Positions 9,512-33,324 of a stretch of DNA of 64,000 nt are shown here, in pieces (the first letter of the stretch is position 1; the number at the start of each line of letters is the position of its first letter). The notes below the pieces were generated by a model, which saw nothing but the letters and a program-made list of their open reading frames with translations, searched no databases and had not been told where the DNA came from. The translations under genes and the position numbers were made by a program. The DNA comes from Oryzias latipes (Eukaryota; Chordata; Actinopteri; Beloniformes; Adrianichthyidae): contig NC_019859.2 of the NCBI RefSeq assembly GCF_002234675.1, positions 12,911,483 to 12,975,482 on the forward strand, read 5' to 3'.

Positions 9512-12500
9512 GTAAGTGGTTCGTCAAAAACTATGATGGTAAAATTTAAAAGATATATATTTATAAACGTTTTTTTTTTTTTTTTAGTTCTTCAAGAAGT
9601 TGATTTATGTGTGAAAAAGTTTTAAATTAATTATTCTCACTTAAATTGTTTCTTTTTTGCTTCCCCTCACATTTGAAATTAAATAAATTTGGCTTATTTG
9701 CAGTAAATAAAAATGAAAAAGTTAAGAACATCTTTCACTAAAAATTGTTGTTCGATAATTCGATTTAATGTTTTTTTTTTTTTAAATCAAACTATTTGAA
9801 ACCCTAAGAAAATATTTATTGTTGAATTTGCTGTTCAGATGAATTATTTTTGGTGTCATAATTCAAATAATTATAAACAGACTATGATGCTGTTTGCTCT
9901 GGTATAAAATAAATAAAATGGCACTAAAGGGCTTGATATTTGATTAATAATCAACCTTAGTTTTGTTAAGCAGAAAAATCTATTAAAACTCCATGCAATT
10001 TGATAAAAATGCTCCCTTTCAGTTTTCCTTGACAGCTTACTTAACATGATCGTCCCCACAGATAATTATGGCTTTCATAGGCATGCACTTCCCATAAACT
10101 CTTCTTCTGGGAAGTTTTTCCGTGATGTAGAAACCAGCAGAGGTGTGGGAGTGACAGATGATGACAGATACAGAGTCATACCTGAGCTTTTTTCCTCTCT
10201 TTTTTTTTTTTAAATCCATCCTCCAGTTTCACGTCTATTTTTTTTAACAGCACACATCTCTTTCTCTCTGTTTCTCCGTCTCTGTCTCTCCCCATTTCCT
10301 GTGCTTTGTTTCAAGGCTGAGGCTTGCGTCACACATTCCACTTGGCACATGAAGCCCTTATCCTGTTCTGAGGCTGGAGAAGAAGGGAGGGAGGGAGGAA
10401 GAAGGGAGGGGAAGGATGTGGGGGGTAGACGGGTGGAATGAGGGCAACATCTCGTATTTTGCTCCTTTTTTAACGTTAATTTGCCTTTCTCTTAAGGGGG
10501 AAAAAATAAACCAATACCGTTTAGGGTATTTATTAGGTGTGTTTTTCCCACATCAGAACAGGACACACAAACACACCCACACGCCCTAAACTCTTTGCCC
10601 ATCCCTGTGCCTCCTTTCCTGAATCAACATGCTGATGTTATCTGGCGGAACAACACGCACACACAATTACACACACACACACACACACACTGCTCAAAGG
10701 GCATGTCTTGGGGAACATTAGGGCTAAACATTAAACTCTCTGATGCTGAACATTTTGTCATTCTCTGCGAGGAGTTTCGGGAAATGAACACTGTACCGCA
10801 CAGACACCCATAAACCCCAAAAGCTTAAAGTGATTACACAACTCCGCGCCTGCCAGCACACAAACACACACACACTCCCAACCAAACAGCCGGATTGTGC
10901 CACCGTGACCGTCTAACCGCCTTGTCCTTTTGAGGTTTATTTCTCTTTTTTTGTCATATTTAATGTTTTCCTTCCCCTTTTTTGTTCTTCCTTGTTGCTT
11001 CCATCCTAACGGATTTCACAGAGTTTGGTCCCAGACGCTGTTTTTTTTTTTTTTTGCCCCCCTCTCTCCTTCCATTCCCCCTCTTTTCCCTCTCATTCTT
11101 GGGGTGTGTGGTGGTTGTGGTGAGGAGTTAGTCAGACAGGAAACCACAGGCCCCCTGCAGCAGGAGTACTCCCCCCCCCCCCCCCCCCATCTGGCTTCAC
11201 TTTCCTCTTTCTCCTGTACTCTATCACCCCCCCCCTTAAACCCAGTGTGGAAATAATAACAGTGAACTCTTGAGAGCTTCCGCCTCTCTCCCACCTCTGC
11301 TCTCCGTTGTCTGGAAAGCATCAAAGCAAAGTTTGACTTTAGAGTGAACGCGCGTGGGGTCGCCGTCCATGGAGTTTGAAAACTGGCGTTGCATCTCCAC
11401 GCAACGGCGGATCGTGTTTCCTCCTCCCTGATGGCGGCCCCCCAGTGACTTCCCCAGAGGTCTGCTGGAGAGGAGCTGAGAGGGTCTGCACATGCGTGTC
11501 TGACTTATGAGGAATGGAGAAACCAATTTTGGGGTGGGGGGGGGGTCTTAAAGAAAGAGCAGGCGTCAAATAAAGAAAAGTGTCATTAAAGAAATCAGGA
11601 AGACAGAGGAAACTGGGTTGACCTGCAGCCTGTTGCCTGATCTTTAGTTGTAGGATTTGCACCATCGGTTGCTAAATATAAGCCAAATGTGGGGGTGAGG
11701 TATCAGATCGAGTCTCCATGCGGGTTTGCTGTCGTCGCAGCTCCAAAAGCCAAAGACACAAAACAGTTCAGTTTTAACGTGGGGGGGGGGCTTACAGGAA
11801 GAGAAAGTGTGTGCGTCCTTCTTGGATGCAGCAGTTGTCTGGAGGTTTCTGGTCTCTCTGGTGATCTCATCATGTCCAGCCTGTTGCAATTAGCGCGTGT
11901 GTGCGTGTCTGTAATAATGCAGCCCCTCCGTGATTTAGTGTGTGTGTTTTGTTGAGTTAGCAGAAAGTCGGTGTGCGGTTGCGCGTCCAAGTATGCGTGC
12001 GGACGAGCCAGCGGCTCTGAGCCGCGATCCCCCCCCCCCCCCCCCCTTCGGTCATGTTGTTTCACATCATTAACAGAGAGGAAGAGGAGAAGAAGAGCCC
12101 GGGGTGGTGTGCGGTTCACATAAGTACAGTAGTAGAGGTTCGGCTTGGTGCGGAGGAGGAGGAGGAGGAGATGAAGGATAAACTCCAGAGTCGAAGAGAG
12201 GAGGAAGAATGACAAACGGGGATGTAGGAAGTGTTTGCTGAGTGGGCTGGGGTTGAGTAAACAGAAGCAGTACTGACATAAATGGACAATATTTGCAGAC
12301 ATGCACAAACACACCCAGCTTTGCAGAGGAAAACTACCCTTTAGCTCACAGTTTATTGGACATCTCACCTTAGATTTCACCTGCACATGCTCCAATGAAG
12401 AGGAGTCAGTGACTGTGTTTTAGGAATGCGCCGTTTTCATCCAGGATTTGAATGAAAAGTAGCAGGAAGTATCTTCCAAGGATGCTGTGAGTGGGCGCTA

Positions 12501-13054
12501 AACCAATCTAGGGTGCTGAATATTTACTTACATCTATAATGAGCCAAACCTTTAAATCAAAAATATCATAAATCGAGTTTTGCCTCGCTGACTGGGGCCC
12601 TTTTGGAGGTAAAGTTGAACGTTGCGGCACGTGAAATCCTTCCAAGAATAGGAACCTGGGCTTATGGAGCTGCAGGCTGTTTGGTCTGATAAACCGGTGA
12701 TTAGTTGTTCTTTCTCAGCACGTGCGCACATCTGTGCACTCAAATGTGTGTGGAAATGTGAACACCTCTTCCCGCCTTTTAGACTTAAGATGATTTTGTT
12801 GTTGTTCAACCGGCTTACAGCTCAATAATGGAGTCAGGTGATGCTATTCTCCCAAGAAGGACTGAATATAACTTTACTGACAAAAACATTTTGATATCGA
12901 TTTGAATGTGTGAAAATGTCTTTTTTCATAAAATCTTCTTTTCTCATCTTCAAAAAATTTTAAAAAGTTTTAAAAACAAACAAATGAATTACCAAAGGGA
13001 TTCATTGCAAACAACTTTTGGTAAATAAGTGTCTATTTACGTTGCACTTTTCAC

Positions 13055-13200
13055 ATTCATACACTGGTGGTGGTAGAGCTGCTGTGCATCAGCACAAGTC
13101 ACAGGAAGCAGGATGTTCAGTGCCTTGCTCAACACATGGGATGGCAGAGCGGGAACCAAACCTGCAGACATGGACTGCTCTACCACTTCTCCATGGGCTC
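13055..13200 (-). mobile_element. SINE fragment, antisense
   Basis: Contains CACATTCATACACTGGTGG, a CAGTGCCTTGCTCAACAC block and GGGAACCAAACCTGC ... TGCTCTACCAC. Read on the minus strand this is the tRNA-like head and conserved body of the SINE seen intact at 43666-43949, strongly diverged. Confidence 0.6.
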
Positions 13201-14305
13201 CCACCTGTTACTTCATTCCTCTTGATCCATCTATGTTCCATTTGTACCAAATTTTCTTCATTTTGCACTAAAATGTTTTCTAAATTGGTTTATTTTGGTT
13301 TTATTTGTGTCAAATCATGGTTTAATATTTTTTTATTAACAGCAAAGAACAAACAGACTCATATGTGGTTGAAATCACAGTATTTAGGAGAACAGAAACT
13401 AAATATGTCACTCAAGGAGAGTCCATTGCAGTCTGTTTAAAAAAGCATAATATATCATTTCAGCTTCCCTTGGTGTTTTTATTTGTCCTGTTATGCATTT
13501 CATACAATATTGAGATATTTGAATGAAATCTGTGTTCACAGTTTTCATTCTAAACAAGCTTTTAGCTTAAAAGCAGATTCTGTGAACGTTCTTGTTCCCC
13601 ACACAGGATTTTTCTCCTAAAGAAATCTTTACATTTAGTTACCTTTGTTGGGTTTTTTTTGTGGGTCCTTCCTCAGTTTGTTTGCGTCTCATTCTAGTTT
13701 CTGTTGTCGACTTTAGTGCCTCAGTCCGAGCCACAGTGAGGCAATCACATGAACTCCGGCTGAACTTTAGTACAATTCAACCTGGATTAGAAAACACTCC
13801 CTTACGACACACATGCACTCTAACACAGACGAGGACACTGAGTTCCCACCTGATTTCAGGCTCTTTGTTTCTCTGGAGACGGGCAAAGGGCGAGGCCTCT
13901 CTCGTCACGCTCACACCCTTCCTGACCCAACCATCGGACATCCTGCACTGGTTTTGGACACTTCTCCATCTGCATTCTGTGTCTGTCTTCCTTCCTGTGT
14001 CGTGTGTGTGTTTGTGTGTGTCGGGGCCTTTCGTTGTTGCCCATTTGTTAATAATTAAAGGCTAGCTTGTCTCCAGACTGTGGACTTTAACCAGGTCACA
14101 CACACAGACCCCCCCCCCCAGGGTGCATTCTTTGACAGTTCACGTAGCCCTAATGCACGGCTGAACAAACGCCAACGTGCTCGCAAACACTCATTTAGAC
14201 ACAAGCGGTCGACCTTGCAGCACCTGGCTCTTCACAGCCCAGGTAACTGGAACCTCCTTTGAAACCGCACACCTTGTTATTCAAACGCCAGACAGGTTTC
14301 AGGAG

Positions 14306-14316
14306 GTGTGTGTGTG

Positions 14317-14352
<36 letters not shown>
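14306..14352. repeat. (GT)n microsatellite
   Basis: About 47 bp of GT units broken once by TAGTG. Confidence 0.95.
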
Positions 14353-14354
<2 letters not shown>

Positions 14355-15182
14355 TGTGAAGGTTTTCATGACTCAGGTGAAGTCCCACATTGTAATCCCC
14401 ACTAATGGACTTTTATTGATGAATCATTTTGTGATATGTGTGTTATTTATGTTTTACATTTCTACCGGATACACAGTTTAATGGGGGAGCAGATGAAACA
14501 CAACCACCTGTTGATATAACACAAGTTCCCCCCTCATTCCGGCCGTATCAGTAAAGAAATGTCACATTTATGGATGTTTACAGTGAAAAGCAGAGAACTA
14601 AAAACCTTAGATGGTGCAGGGTTAACTGTTAAAAGGAGCTACCTATTAGTTATTGGATCATATTTTAAGAAATAAAATAAGAATGTATTATGCTGGAATA
14701 TCATGCTCTTATAGGAGGTTACATTTTCACTTTAAGAATAGTATTTTTGTTCAATTGATCGGAAAATAAGAATTGATCAATTCAAATCAATTTAGAATTG
14801 TACGATGCTTTAGTGCCTCATAAAATAAATGTCCTTTAAAGTGACTTTTCTGGGGTTTTGGGGGGGTTGGACCAGTTTTTTCTGTTACTTTTAGTCAAGA
14901 ATTGATACTGTTTAAGTGAAATCTCTAGATATGTAAAAACTCTTTCCTAATGAAAAAACACCTGGTTTGATAAATGAAATGATGCTCATTTCAATCATGT
15001 TGAACCCTAATTTAAACTGAATCACAAACTTGTTCATTTATGTTGATTTGTTTGTAGAGCTTTGGCAGATGAAATCATTTCTTTAACTTCACGTTAAAGA
15101 GAACAAAGATTTTTTTTTAAAAGGAGAATTTGCCTTAAAGTTATTCTTCCATGTGGGAAGTTTGTCGCTGATGATTGATGTT

Positions 15183-15345
15183 GGTAAAAGGATGCTGAGG
15201 TTCAGCAGAGGCTTAGAGGAGGAGCAGAGAGGAGGTTCATGGATGTAGTGAAGGATGTGGGTGGTGTGAGTGAGGAGAACGGAGTACGGGAGGGGGATGA
15301 TCGCCTGCAGTGACCCCTGAAGGGAGCAGCTGAAAAAGAAACCTG
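15183..15345 (+). mobile_element. LINE 3'-end fragment (RTE-like)
   Basis: Contains GAGGTTCATGGATGTAGTGA, AGGATGTGGGTGGTGTGAGTG and a GTGACCCCTGAAGGGAGCAGCTGAAAAAGAA-like end. I know this arrangement from the 3' ends of RTE-type LINEs in fish. It is a truncated, non-coding remnant. Confidence 0.6.
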
Positions 15346-15416
15346 ACCAGGGATTTGTGGGTCATGTCACATCAGACCAGTTGCAGCGTTTTTCAGTCTT
15401 TGTACAAATGTTACTA

Positions 15417-15808
15417 AAGTCCCACTCCAATCATCTTTTGATCTATTAAATCTATTTACCCCAAATCAAAAAACTGTTTGTTTTCTTGGACAATTCTGCT
15501 TCAGAATGTGCCTCTAAGTTGTGGGCGGGACCACTGGCGTCAATCAACTGTGTTCACGCCTCCCCTCCCCATTGCTGAGAGCCGGGAACAGGGAGCTTGT
15601 GGCCCACCCTACTAAATTACAAATGAGCTCTTTTTCAAACAGCATTTTTTTCAACTGCTCCTAAATTTACAAAGATTTGAATATAGAAACACTCAGCAAT
15701 TCCAAATTTTGGCTAAATTTTGTTTCTATGTGTCCTCCAGATTCAGAAAAATGCCACAAGAACAAGCCATCAACACCAAAAACACAATTTTCATTGGCGT
15801 GGGTCTTC
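15417..15808 (+). mobile_element. MITE with CCCACTCCAAT termini (family C), short copy
   Basis: Starts AAGTCCCACTCCAATCATC and ends TTCATTGGCGTGGGTCTT, so the termini are inverted repeats. Interior blocks TAAGTTGTGGGCGGGACCA, AGGGAGCTTGTGGCCCA and AAAAATGCCACAAGAAC recur at 35525-36112, 40164-40730, 54035-54596 and 60605-61047. This copy lacks an internal segment present in the longer ones. Superfamily not determined. Confidence 0.8.
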
Positions 15809-16550
15809 AGTAAAACCATAGTAAATTATAAAGAAGTGAATACAAGTATTTTCTAATTTGTGGCAAGGAAAAAACATAGCCAGAACATAATTAATGCACT
15901 AAAAAGGCAGAAAAAAGTTGAGTTTGATGATTTTTCTGTGATTTAGTGGGTTTTAGCAAGAGTTGAAACATTTTGTTTGTCGGATGCTTCCTTTGGAGAA
16001 ACTCGAAGAGTAAAACAAGCAAAAACAAAAGTCAGCGTGAAAGTGATGCATTGTTTCTCTTAACCCTCTGATGACCCCTTTTAAATGGATCACCTGATCT
16101 TTAAGGACCTCCAGTCTGCTCAGCTGAGAATCTCAAAACATAAAACACTTTTTTTTATGTACAAAAAAGGTGGGTTCCTTGAAAGAAATGCCCAAATAAC
16201 GTAAAGCTTAGTCGTAATGTCCTGTTGGTTCTTAACCTAAAGCTGGACTACATGAGAAAAAGTACATGATGTTCTGTCTGCTGCACAACAAGTTCAAGCA
16301 AAACTGATTATCAGCCCAATCTGCAGCAGTCATTTCACAATTTACCAGAGATTCCCAGACTGCAGCCCAGTTTTCTAGGTTTGGAGTCTTTTTCGGGAAT
16401 CTAAACGTTTTATCTGCTGATGACTATAATCCCTAATCTGTAGATGGATACATAATCTTAGATAAAAGTGAGACTGTGCTTGGAGGTGAGATTAGAAGTG
16501 TGTCCTGACGCTCAGCTGTTCCTCTTTGCAGGACCCTGGCCTGTGCAGCC

Positions 16551-20174
<3,624 letters not shown>

Positions 20175-21885
20175 CACCTCGATTAAGTAACCTGAAAGAA
20201 ATTCTGGGCCAGGTTGGACAGTGCTACTTTGACCTGAAAGGGTTAAAACAGCTGGCCTTACACAATGGACTCTGACAGAAGGTGGGAAAATGTTCCTCGG
20301 GTGCCTGTTTCGACCTTTTTTCTTTTTAACTCAGACTGAGCGAGAGCTTTTGAAAGCTGTCAGCCCTGTGATCAGCTGTGGAAGGTCCAAGAACTGTTTT
20401 TCTTTTTTTTGTTCTTTTTTAAGAGGTGCTGCTGCTTCTTAGCTGGCCTGAGAGCAGCGCCCTCTTGTGGCTACAAACCAAATCCCATCAACATTCCGTC
20501 AAGCCTCTGTGCACCATCAGCTATCATTCTCTATAAAGTTCATGTGATTTTTCCACACAGGCCAATAAAATGTGAAACTTTTCCAGAATGTATCATATCA
20601 CACCGTCTATGCATTGTGTCATACTTCAGTCTTTTTTGCTGTCACCAGTGGATCTACCCGGTGACCCTCGTTTCCACTTCCTCCACGGACTGCCACGTTG
20701 AAACACCACACACCTCATCTGCCTCCGAAAGCATAACATTTTGCTAAATGAAGTGATGATCAGTAGTTTCGCACTTGCTTTCTCTTCGGTATATATTGCG
20801 TAAAACACATCAAAAACACTTGCACTTATTCAAAGTAGCTTTGCCGTAATTTCTTCATGCTTCGGGTGAAAAGAAAAAAGTGGGTCTCATTCATTGTCAG
20901 AGTGAAGTGTTTATGAATGCTTTTCTTTCAGAAATGTGAAAGTTGTTGCATTGGGGCATTATTTTGTGAGTGTGGGACAAAAAAGCATCACTCAGTTTGA
21001 TGAGGGTAGAAGAAATGTTATTTTTTACCAATTACAGATTGATGTATCTATGAATTTTGACCGTGGTATCTGTTTGTATTGAATGACACTTTTTTATGCT
21101 AAAGAAAAATGATCTAAGCAGGGAAAATTTCTCAAAAAAATTTAGTTTTTCAGGAAAAGTAGTGTTTTTTCTTCTTCTTTGATCCCACTATAGAGAAAAT
21201 TATGTGTTGAAATCAAGAGTCTAAAGTTTTTACTACCAAATGTCACAATAGGAAATGTTCTGATTTGAAAAAATCTGTTCATTTTTTTACACACCTGGAG
21301 AATAAAAGAGCGTATTTGTACATCTCCAACGTGCACTTTAAGTAATTTTATATGTATAAAATAGCATAGAGGTATATAAATCAAGAATATTGTCATTCCC
21401 AAGGCCAAACATTTTAATTCCTCTGTTTGGGTTCCCTTTTTTACCCTTAATTTGATGATCAAATTGATCAGAAATGTTCATCAAATTTGTCAAGTTCTAA
21501 TAATATAATGCCTGTCTGTCATTTATTCATATGTATACAAATTTACATACAGAATGTAGCAGCTCAAGTGTTCTGCATTTGCTCCTTAATACAGTTTTTA
21601 ATTGCAGTTTTTTGCTTTTTTCATTCTGCACATGTAAGTTGTGATATGTTATGATTGATTATTAAACAGAAAGGGCAATTAAAGGTTTTTATTAAGCATG
21701 ATTTTATATTCAGAAATTTATAAGATGTCTTTAATAAACTATTTCTCTTTCTACTCTGAACTTTGTTCAAAGGGAACTTTATTAAACTGTGAACATATAA
21801 CTGTAAAGGTCTGTATGCCATTTTATGTTTTTAAATTGAATATTCTTATTACTCAATAAACCTATTGGTAACATTTTCAAGACTG
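20175..21885 (+). other. klf3: klf3 3'UTR
   Basis: About 1.7 kb of AT-rich sequence after the stop codon. A canonical AATAAA at 21855-21860 is the last good poly(A) signal before the tRNA. Earlier candidates are AATAAA near 20562 and 21733, so alternative shorter 3'UTRs are possible. The transcript end is inferred, not seen. Confidence 0.6.
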
Positions 21886-22088
21886 TCTATTTTTGTTATC
21901 TGTTATTGCCATTTTATTTGATTTTTTATTGGGGGGGGGGCAGATCTTGTTACATTATTTTTTAATTCCCACCATAAATTTTACACATGTCATTGAGTTT
22001 AGAGCGTTGTCTTCAATCTTAGAGCGTTAGTATTCATTTTTCCCAGACTTGAAATAGATTTTCTTGATTCGTTAAAAGTCAGAAAATT

Positions 22089-22160
22089 GGGCTCGTCCGG
22101 GATTTGAACCCGGGACCTCTCGCACCCTAAGCGAGAATCATACCCCTAGACCAACGAGCC
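22089..22160 (-). tRNA. tRNA-Pro (anticodon AGG)
   Basis: A 72-nt cloverleaf read on the minus strand. The acceptor stem GGCTCGT (22160-22154) pairs with ACGAGCC (22096-22090), with discriminator C at 22089. The anticodon loop TTAGGGT (22130-22124) carries AGG at 22128-22126 on a perfect TCTCGC/GCGAGA stem. The T arm contains the B box GGTTCAAATCC (22110-22100) with stem CCGGG/CCCGG. A TTTT pol III terminator lies just 3' (22086-22083). There is no intron and all stems are intact, so it is probably functional. CCA is not encoded, as expected for a nuclear eukaryotic gene. Confidence 0.97.
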
Positions 22161-22639
22161 GTCGTGCTTTGCATCAGAAAGATCAGGATACAACTAGTCT
22201 ATCTATGATCAACTGTGATGAGTGCGTGTGCAGTGCCTTTATTAGAATTTTTTCAAGTACTGTAAATATCTATTAGGTCGGTAGATGTTCACAGTAAACT
22301 TTATCAAAATACTGACCTAAATTTAATTTCAATGCAAGTTAAATACGGAGATATTGTGTCTCATTATGTTACCTGTATTGTTAATATTGTATTTTTGATA
22401 AAGTCCAGTATCTCTAAACATTAGCATTCTGTGAACGGAATGACAGAAACTCTTTAGTAAAGATGTTCATCTTCCGGAAGTTAAAAAAACAACCTCCAAA
22501 GCTGAATAATGCACAACAGTTTACGTGGTTATGTTTTTTTTTTTTTAATTAAGGGTATAACATTACAAAAGAGCTAAATAATACTTTGAATTGCGTTAAC
22601 TGTCTATTTCACTTTGGACTTTGAGCAAAGTTTATATTT
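22161..22639. other. Short interval between tRNA-Pro and fam114a1; no gene
   Basis: AT-rich sequence with a T/A run near 22535. In human, the TLR10/1/6 cluster lies between KLF3 and FAM114A1. Here the whole klf3-to-fam114a1 gap is under 3 kb and holds only the tRNA. Confidence 0.6.
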
Positions 22640-22741
22640 GATGCAGGGAACTCTCTTGGTTTGTTGCTCTTCGGTGCCGTCACTGTGAGCAGCCTGCCGA
22701 CGTGGCGGGGCGGAAGAGGAGCCGCTGTCTGGCACCGCACG
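22640..22741 (+). promoter_or_regulatory. fam114a1: fam114a1 promoter and noncoding exon 1
   Basis: A short GC-rich island with a GC box GGGGCGG (22707-22713) overlapping an ETS-type CGGAAG (22711-22716). It is followed by donor CACG|GTGAGC at 22742. The next exon starts at 24224, six nt before the ATG, so this exon would be all 5'UTR. Housekeeping-type, TATA-less. The exact start site is not visible. Confidence 0.65.
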
Positions 22742-24229
22742 GTGAGCCGCTCTGTTACTTTCTCCCTAATAACACCCGATTTTTCTGCTCTACAACGCTC
22801 GTTTGTCTGTTTTAACTGCAGAACGCAAACTTTTTCTTAACCTAACTATGTTTACCAGTTAGTTCAGTGCACACCACTTTTGTTAAACTCACTAGATTTC
22901 AAAACAAAAGTCATATTTCATAACACATTCATGAAAAACGAGGCTTTTCTGTGTTATACTTTTTCTTCGTATTTTTTTAATGCGTTTTCGTGCTGTAAAT
23001 GTTTTTTTATTATCATTATTCAAGGTTGCTACGGTACCTGCAAAATGGCTTACAATGATGTCAAATGTATGAAATTGTTTATAGTTATAAAAACGATTTA
23101 AATACATTTCAAAATAAATGTAATAGGTACCTTTTCATTTGGTCAGTAAACTTCCTGTCTTGGCACAGGATTATGAGTATTATTCTTATCTGCGTAGGTT
23201 TATTTTGTTTTTGCTGTCTACAAGTTTTTACAAAGTTGAACAAAAATATAAATAATACACATTAACGTTGCTGCTTTTAAACTAAGTCACATGTACAGTT
23301 TATCAGAGAAGCAAACCTGGCTATTAATTTTTATTTATTTAAAGCCTGTAACGACTAAACGTGCACGTGGTTAAAAACATTGTGTGAGTCCTGCATTTAC
23401 AGTATGTGGTCAGCAAATGGCGCTATTGGCCATTACATTTATTTTCATTTGGTTTCATGCGACTTTCATTGCAAATTCACGTCATCTATTATAAAATTAT
23501 TCATCTTTTCAAATTGATTGGAGCGTTTTACATATACTGTATAGAAAACACACCAGAATATAATTTGTGATTTTTATTTATTTATTTTCAGTTTAAAAAA
23601 TAAAGCCTTAAAGGCTTTTTATGTGTTGAAAAAGTTCTTAATATTGCTGTTTTTTTTAATATGACAATGCTGATAGGTCAAGTGATAGTGCTAAAGACAC
23701 TGACATAAAGAAAATGGTTAAAATGTTTATTTTCATTGATTTAGTGACATGTCTGTTTAGTTTGAACTTTGTGCCAGAGGCCCAAATTCTGTAAACAAGC
23801 CTCTTTTCTTTTGATTTGTTTAAATTTTTGCAAATTATAAATCTTTAAATTCTTCTTTCACTTTTTTAAAACAGTTTTTACTTATTTTCAGACTGATTTT
23901 GTTTTTCCCAGAGGATTTTGATATTTCTGTGTCATCTGTTAGATGAGTCAGATGAAACATCTGCTTTTTTAATTCCTTCATGGTTTGTTGGGCATTTTTT
24001 AAATCCAATGCAGAGCTCCCTTTTCTTTGAATTTTGCTTAGAAGTTTGTGTCTAAATCATCATAATCAATTGTTGTATTCAATTCTGTCTCTTTTTAGAA
24101 TTATTATTTAGAAACCAGTCTTAAATCGTATGTAAAAAGCAGACTTTTGTAGAGAAATTATTTTAGATAAGTACAGATCACTGCTTACAAGACTAATACA
24201 AAAACTAAATCATTTTTTTCCAGATCAAA

Positions 24230-31664
<7,435 letters not shown>

Positions 31665-32274
31665 CACAACCAATTTGCCTTTAATAATACACGTTTAAAT
31701 AATCATAGTAGACATGGGATTTTCTACATATGCTGCTTTGACTCAAAACAAAGTTCCACAGAAAAAAGAAAACCATATTATCTGAGAGAAAACCGCTGAA
31801 AGAATTATGAACCTATAGAGGCCGTATGATAAATTCTGCCACTTTGTTGCTACGGATGTTATTTTGTCTATATTTGTTGTTAATATGATGCTTTAAATTC
31901 AATTTCATTGGAGCTTTATTTGTGTTTGTTTGTTTCTCAACTAGTAAATTCAGAAAATAATAGAATTTAACTAATTCTACTTTATTTATGTCAATTCTCT
32001 TGCACTCTATACTATTTCTGAAATGATAACTGAACAACATAAAACACTAATGAAATTTGTGAAGTGAATTCTGGTTTAAATCTAAACTACAGTATTAGAC
32101 ATGTCACATTATTTTTTGTTATGTTAAATTATATGAAGCGAAAATTGCTTTGTTTTTTGCCCTTATTTACGGTTTCATTTAAAATATTCTATATTGCACC
32201 TGAAAGAAAATGATTTTGTGTCGCGTTCTCACACTGTGTACATTAAAAGTGTAACGTAACCTTCTCTCTTCTGT

Positions 32275-32475
32275 CCAGTCTTAACAAGAAATGTATGCAA
32301 ACATAATTAATATAAATAAAGTTTAGACATAAATACAAAAGGGGTTTATACAAATATACACTTCCTGTGTCCAAAGATTCATAACCCCATATTGTAACAG
32401 TAAAATCTGTCCAACACAAGAGGCCTTCAGCTCTTATCTGTTTGCTCCGCTGCTGGACGGGAAAAGTTAGGGGAA
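32275..32475 (+). repeat. Unnamed dispersed element, copy B
   Basis: Matches 2818-3026 along its length in the same orientation (see copy A). It carries TACAAAAGGGGTTTAT and GTCCAACACAAGAGGCCTTC. Its AATAAA may provide the fam114a1 poly(A) signal. Confidence 0.7.
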
Positions 32476-33205
32476 AAAAAGGTGTTTGATTTTGATGTGC
32501 AGTTTTGCAAAAATTATAGGAGTAAGAGGACTACATGCTTTAAAAGTAGAGTAATATGTAATATAATAATAATGTAATATAAAAATAGCACTTTATGTTG
32601 TTACATCCAAAAAAAAAAAAAAGACTTGTAAATTGAAAGGAAGGCTTTTGATTTGCTTGGAAAAGAACCTGTCATCCCAGGATAAAAGCTTTCCCAAAAC
32701 ACCATCTAAATAACACAGTGGAAGTGTTGCACAGCATTAGACCTATGGAAGCCTTTCTTCTCATTATTTAAAAGATCCCTGCAAACATTTTAGTGCACCC
32801 ACTGCCAGGCAACAGGTATAAGGGCTGCATTTGATCATTCCATTGAACATCATTGCCTCCCCAGCGAATTTCCAAAATTGTCAAAAGTGTTTCCTCTTTT
32901 CTTCAACATCACATTCCTCAGAAAATGAAGTAAAACTGGGTTGTGCTTCCAGCAGCCTCATACGCGTCTCTTTCTTGTGAATGAGTGCTGGCATCCCTTT
33001 ACCTCTGATCCTCCACTTTTTAATGCACCTTTGATGCAGGCAAGAAAATGTTATGCAAATAACTTCTAATTCTATTCTATCAAAGTGTCTTGAGTTATTG
33101 CAAGGCTGGGTTGTGCTCTTTACCTTTCTGCAGAAACTAAACTGGGTTACACACAAGTGAACTAAAATTAGTTTGAACAACAAACATTTTATTTCACACT
33201 GTTTG

Positions 33206-33234
33206 CCCCCCCCCCCCCCCCCCCAAAAAAAAAA
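33206..33234. repeat. Poly-C then poly-A tract
   Basis: Nineteen C followed by ten A, about 90 bp downstream of the tmem156 stop codon. Confidence 0.95.
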
Positions 33235-33324
33235 GAGTAGAAAAAAAATACAAAATAAGATCATGTACTGTATATACGTAAACAATGTTTTTCCATCATC
33301 TTTGTATTTCTCGTAAATATTAGT

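Larger units (their letters stand above)
9512..16531 (+). other. klf3: klf3 intron 1 with repeats
   Basis: Seven kb from donor GTAAGT (9512) to acceptor TTTGCAG (16531). It contains a GGGA-rich purine tract (10378-10440), CA runs near 10651-10690, several poly-C or poly-G tracts (about 11171-11187, 11528-11545, 11780-11790, 12030-12046, 14110-14119), a GT microsatellite (14306-14352), and the mobile-element copies listed separately. The stretch 11000-12400 is unusually rich in C/G homopolymers and gives long but meaningless open frames. A segment near 10300-10380 with CTTATC (GATA-like) motifs could be an enhancer; this is speculation. Confidence 0.6.
31665..33324. other. Convergent interval: fam114a1 3'UTR and tmem156 3' flank
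   Basis: fam114a1 (+) and tmem156 (-) end tail to tail here. An AATAAA at 32315-32320 could serve fam114a1 and lies inside repeat copy B. TTTATT at 33188-33193 is an AATAAA on the minus strand and could serve tmem156. No other gene is seen. The transcript ends are inferred. Confidence 0.5.

Noticed and set aside
11703-12395. 230-aa open frame on the minus strand in klf3 intron 1
   Set aside because: Low-complexity Leu/Ser/Pro/Thr sequence created by C/G homopolymers and CA-like runs. No start context, splice structure or recognisable domain.
13592-14065. 157-aa open frame on the plus strand in klf3 intron 1
   Set aside because: No family resemblance, and the composition follows local GT-rich and CT-rich DNA.
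20175-22639. A TLR1-family gene between klf3 and fam114a1
   Set aside because: No LRR or TIR coding sequence in any frame; only UTR-like AT-rich DNA and the tRNA.
22742-24223. A mir-574-like hairpin in fam114a1 intron 1
   Set aside because: Human MIR574 lies in FAM114A1 intron 1, but I see no matching GU-rich hairpin here.
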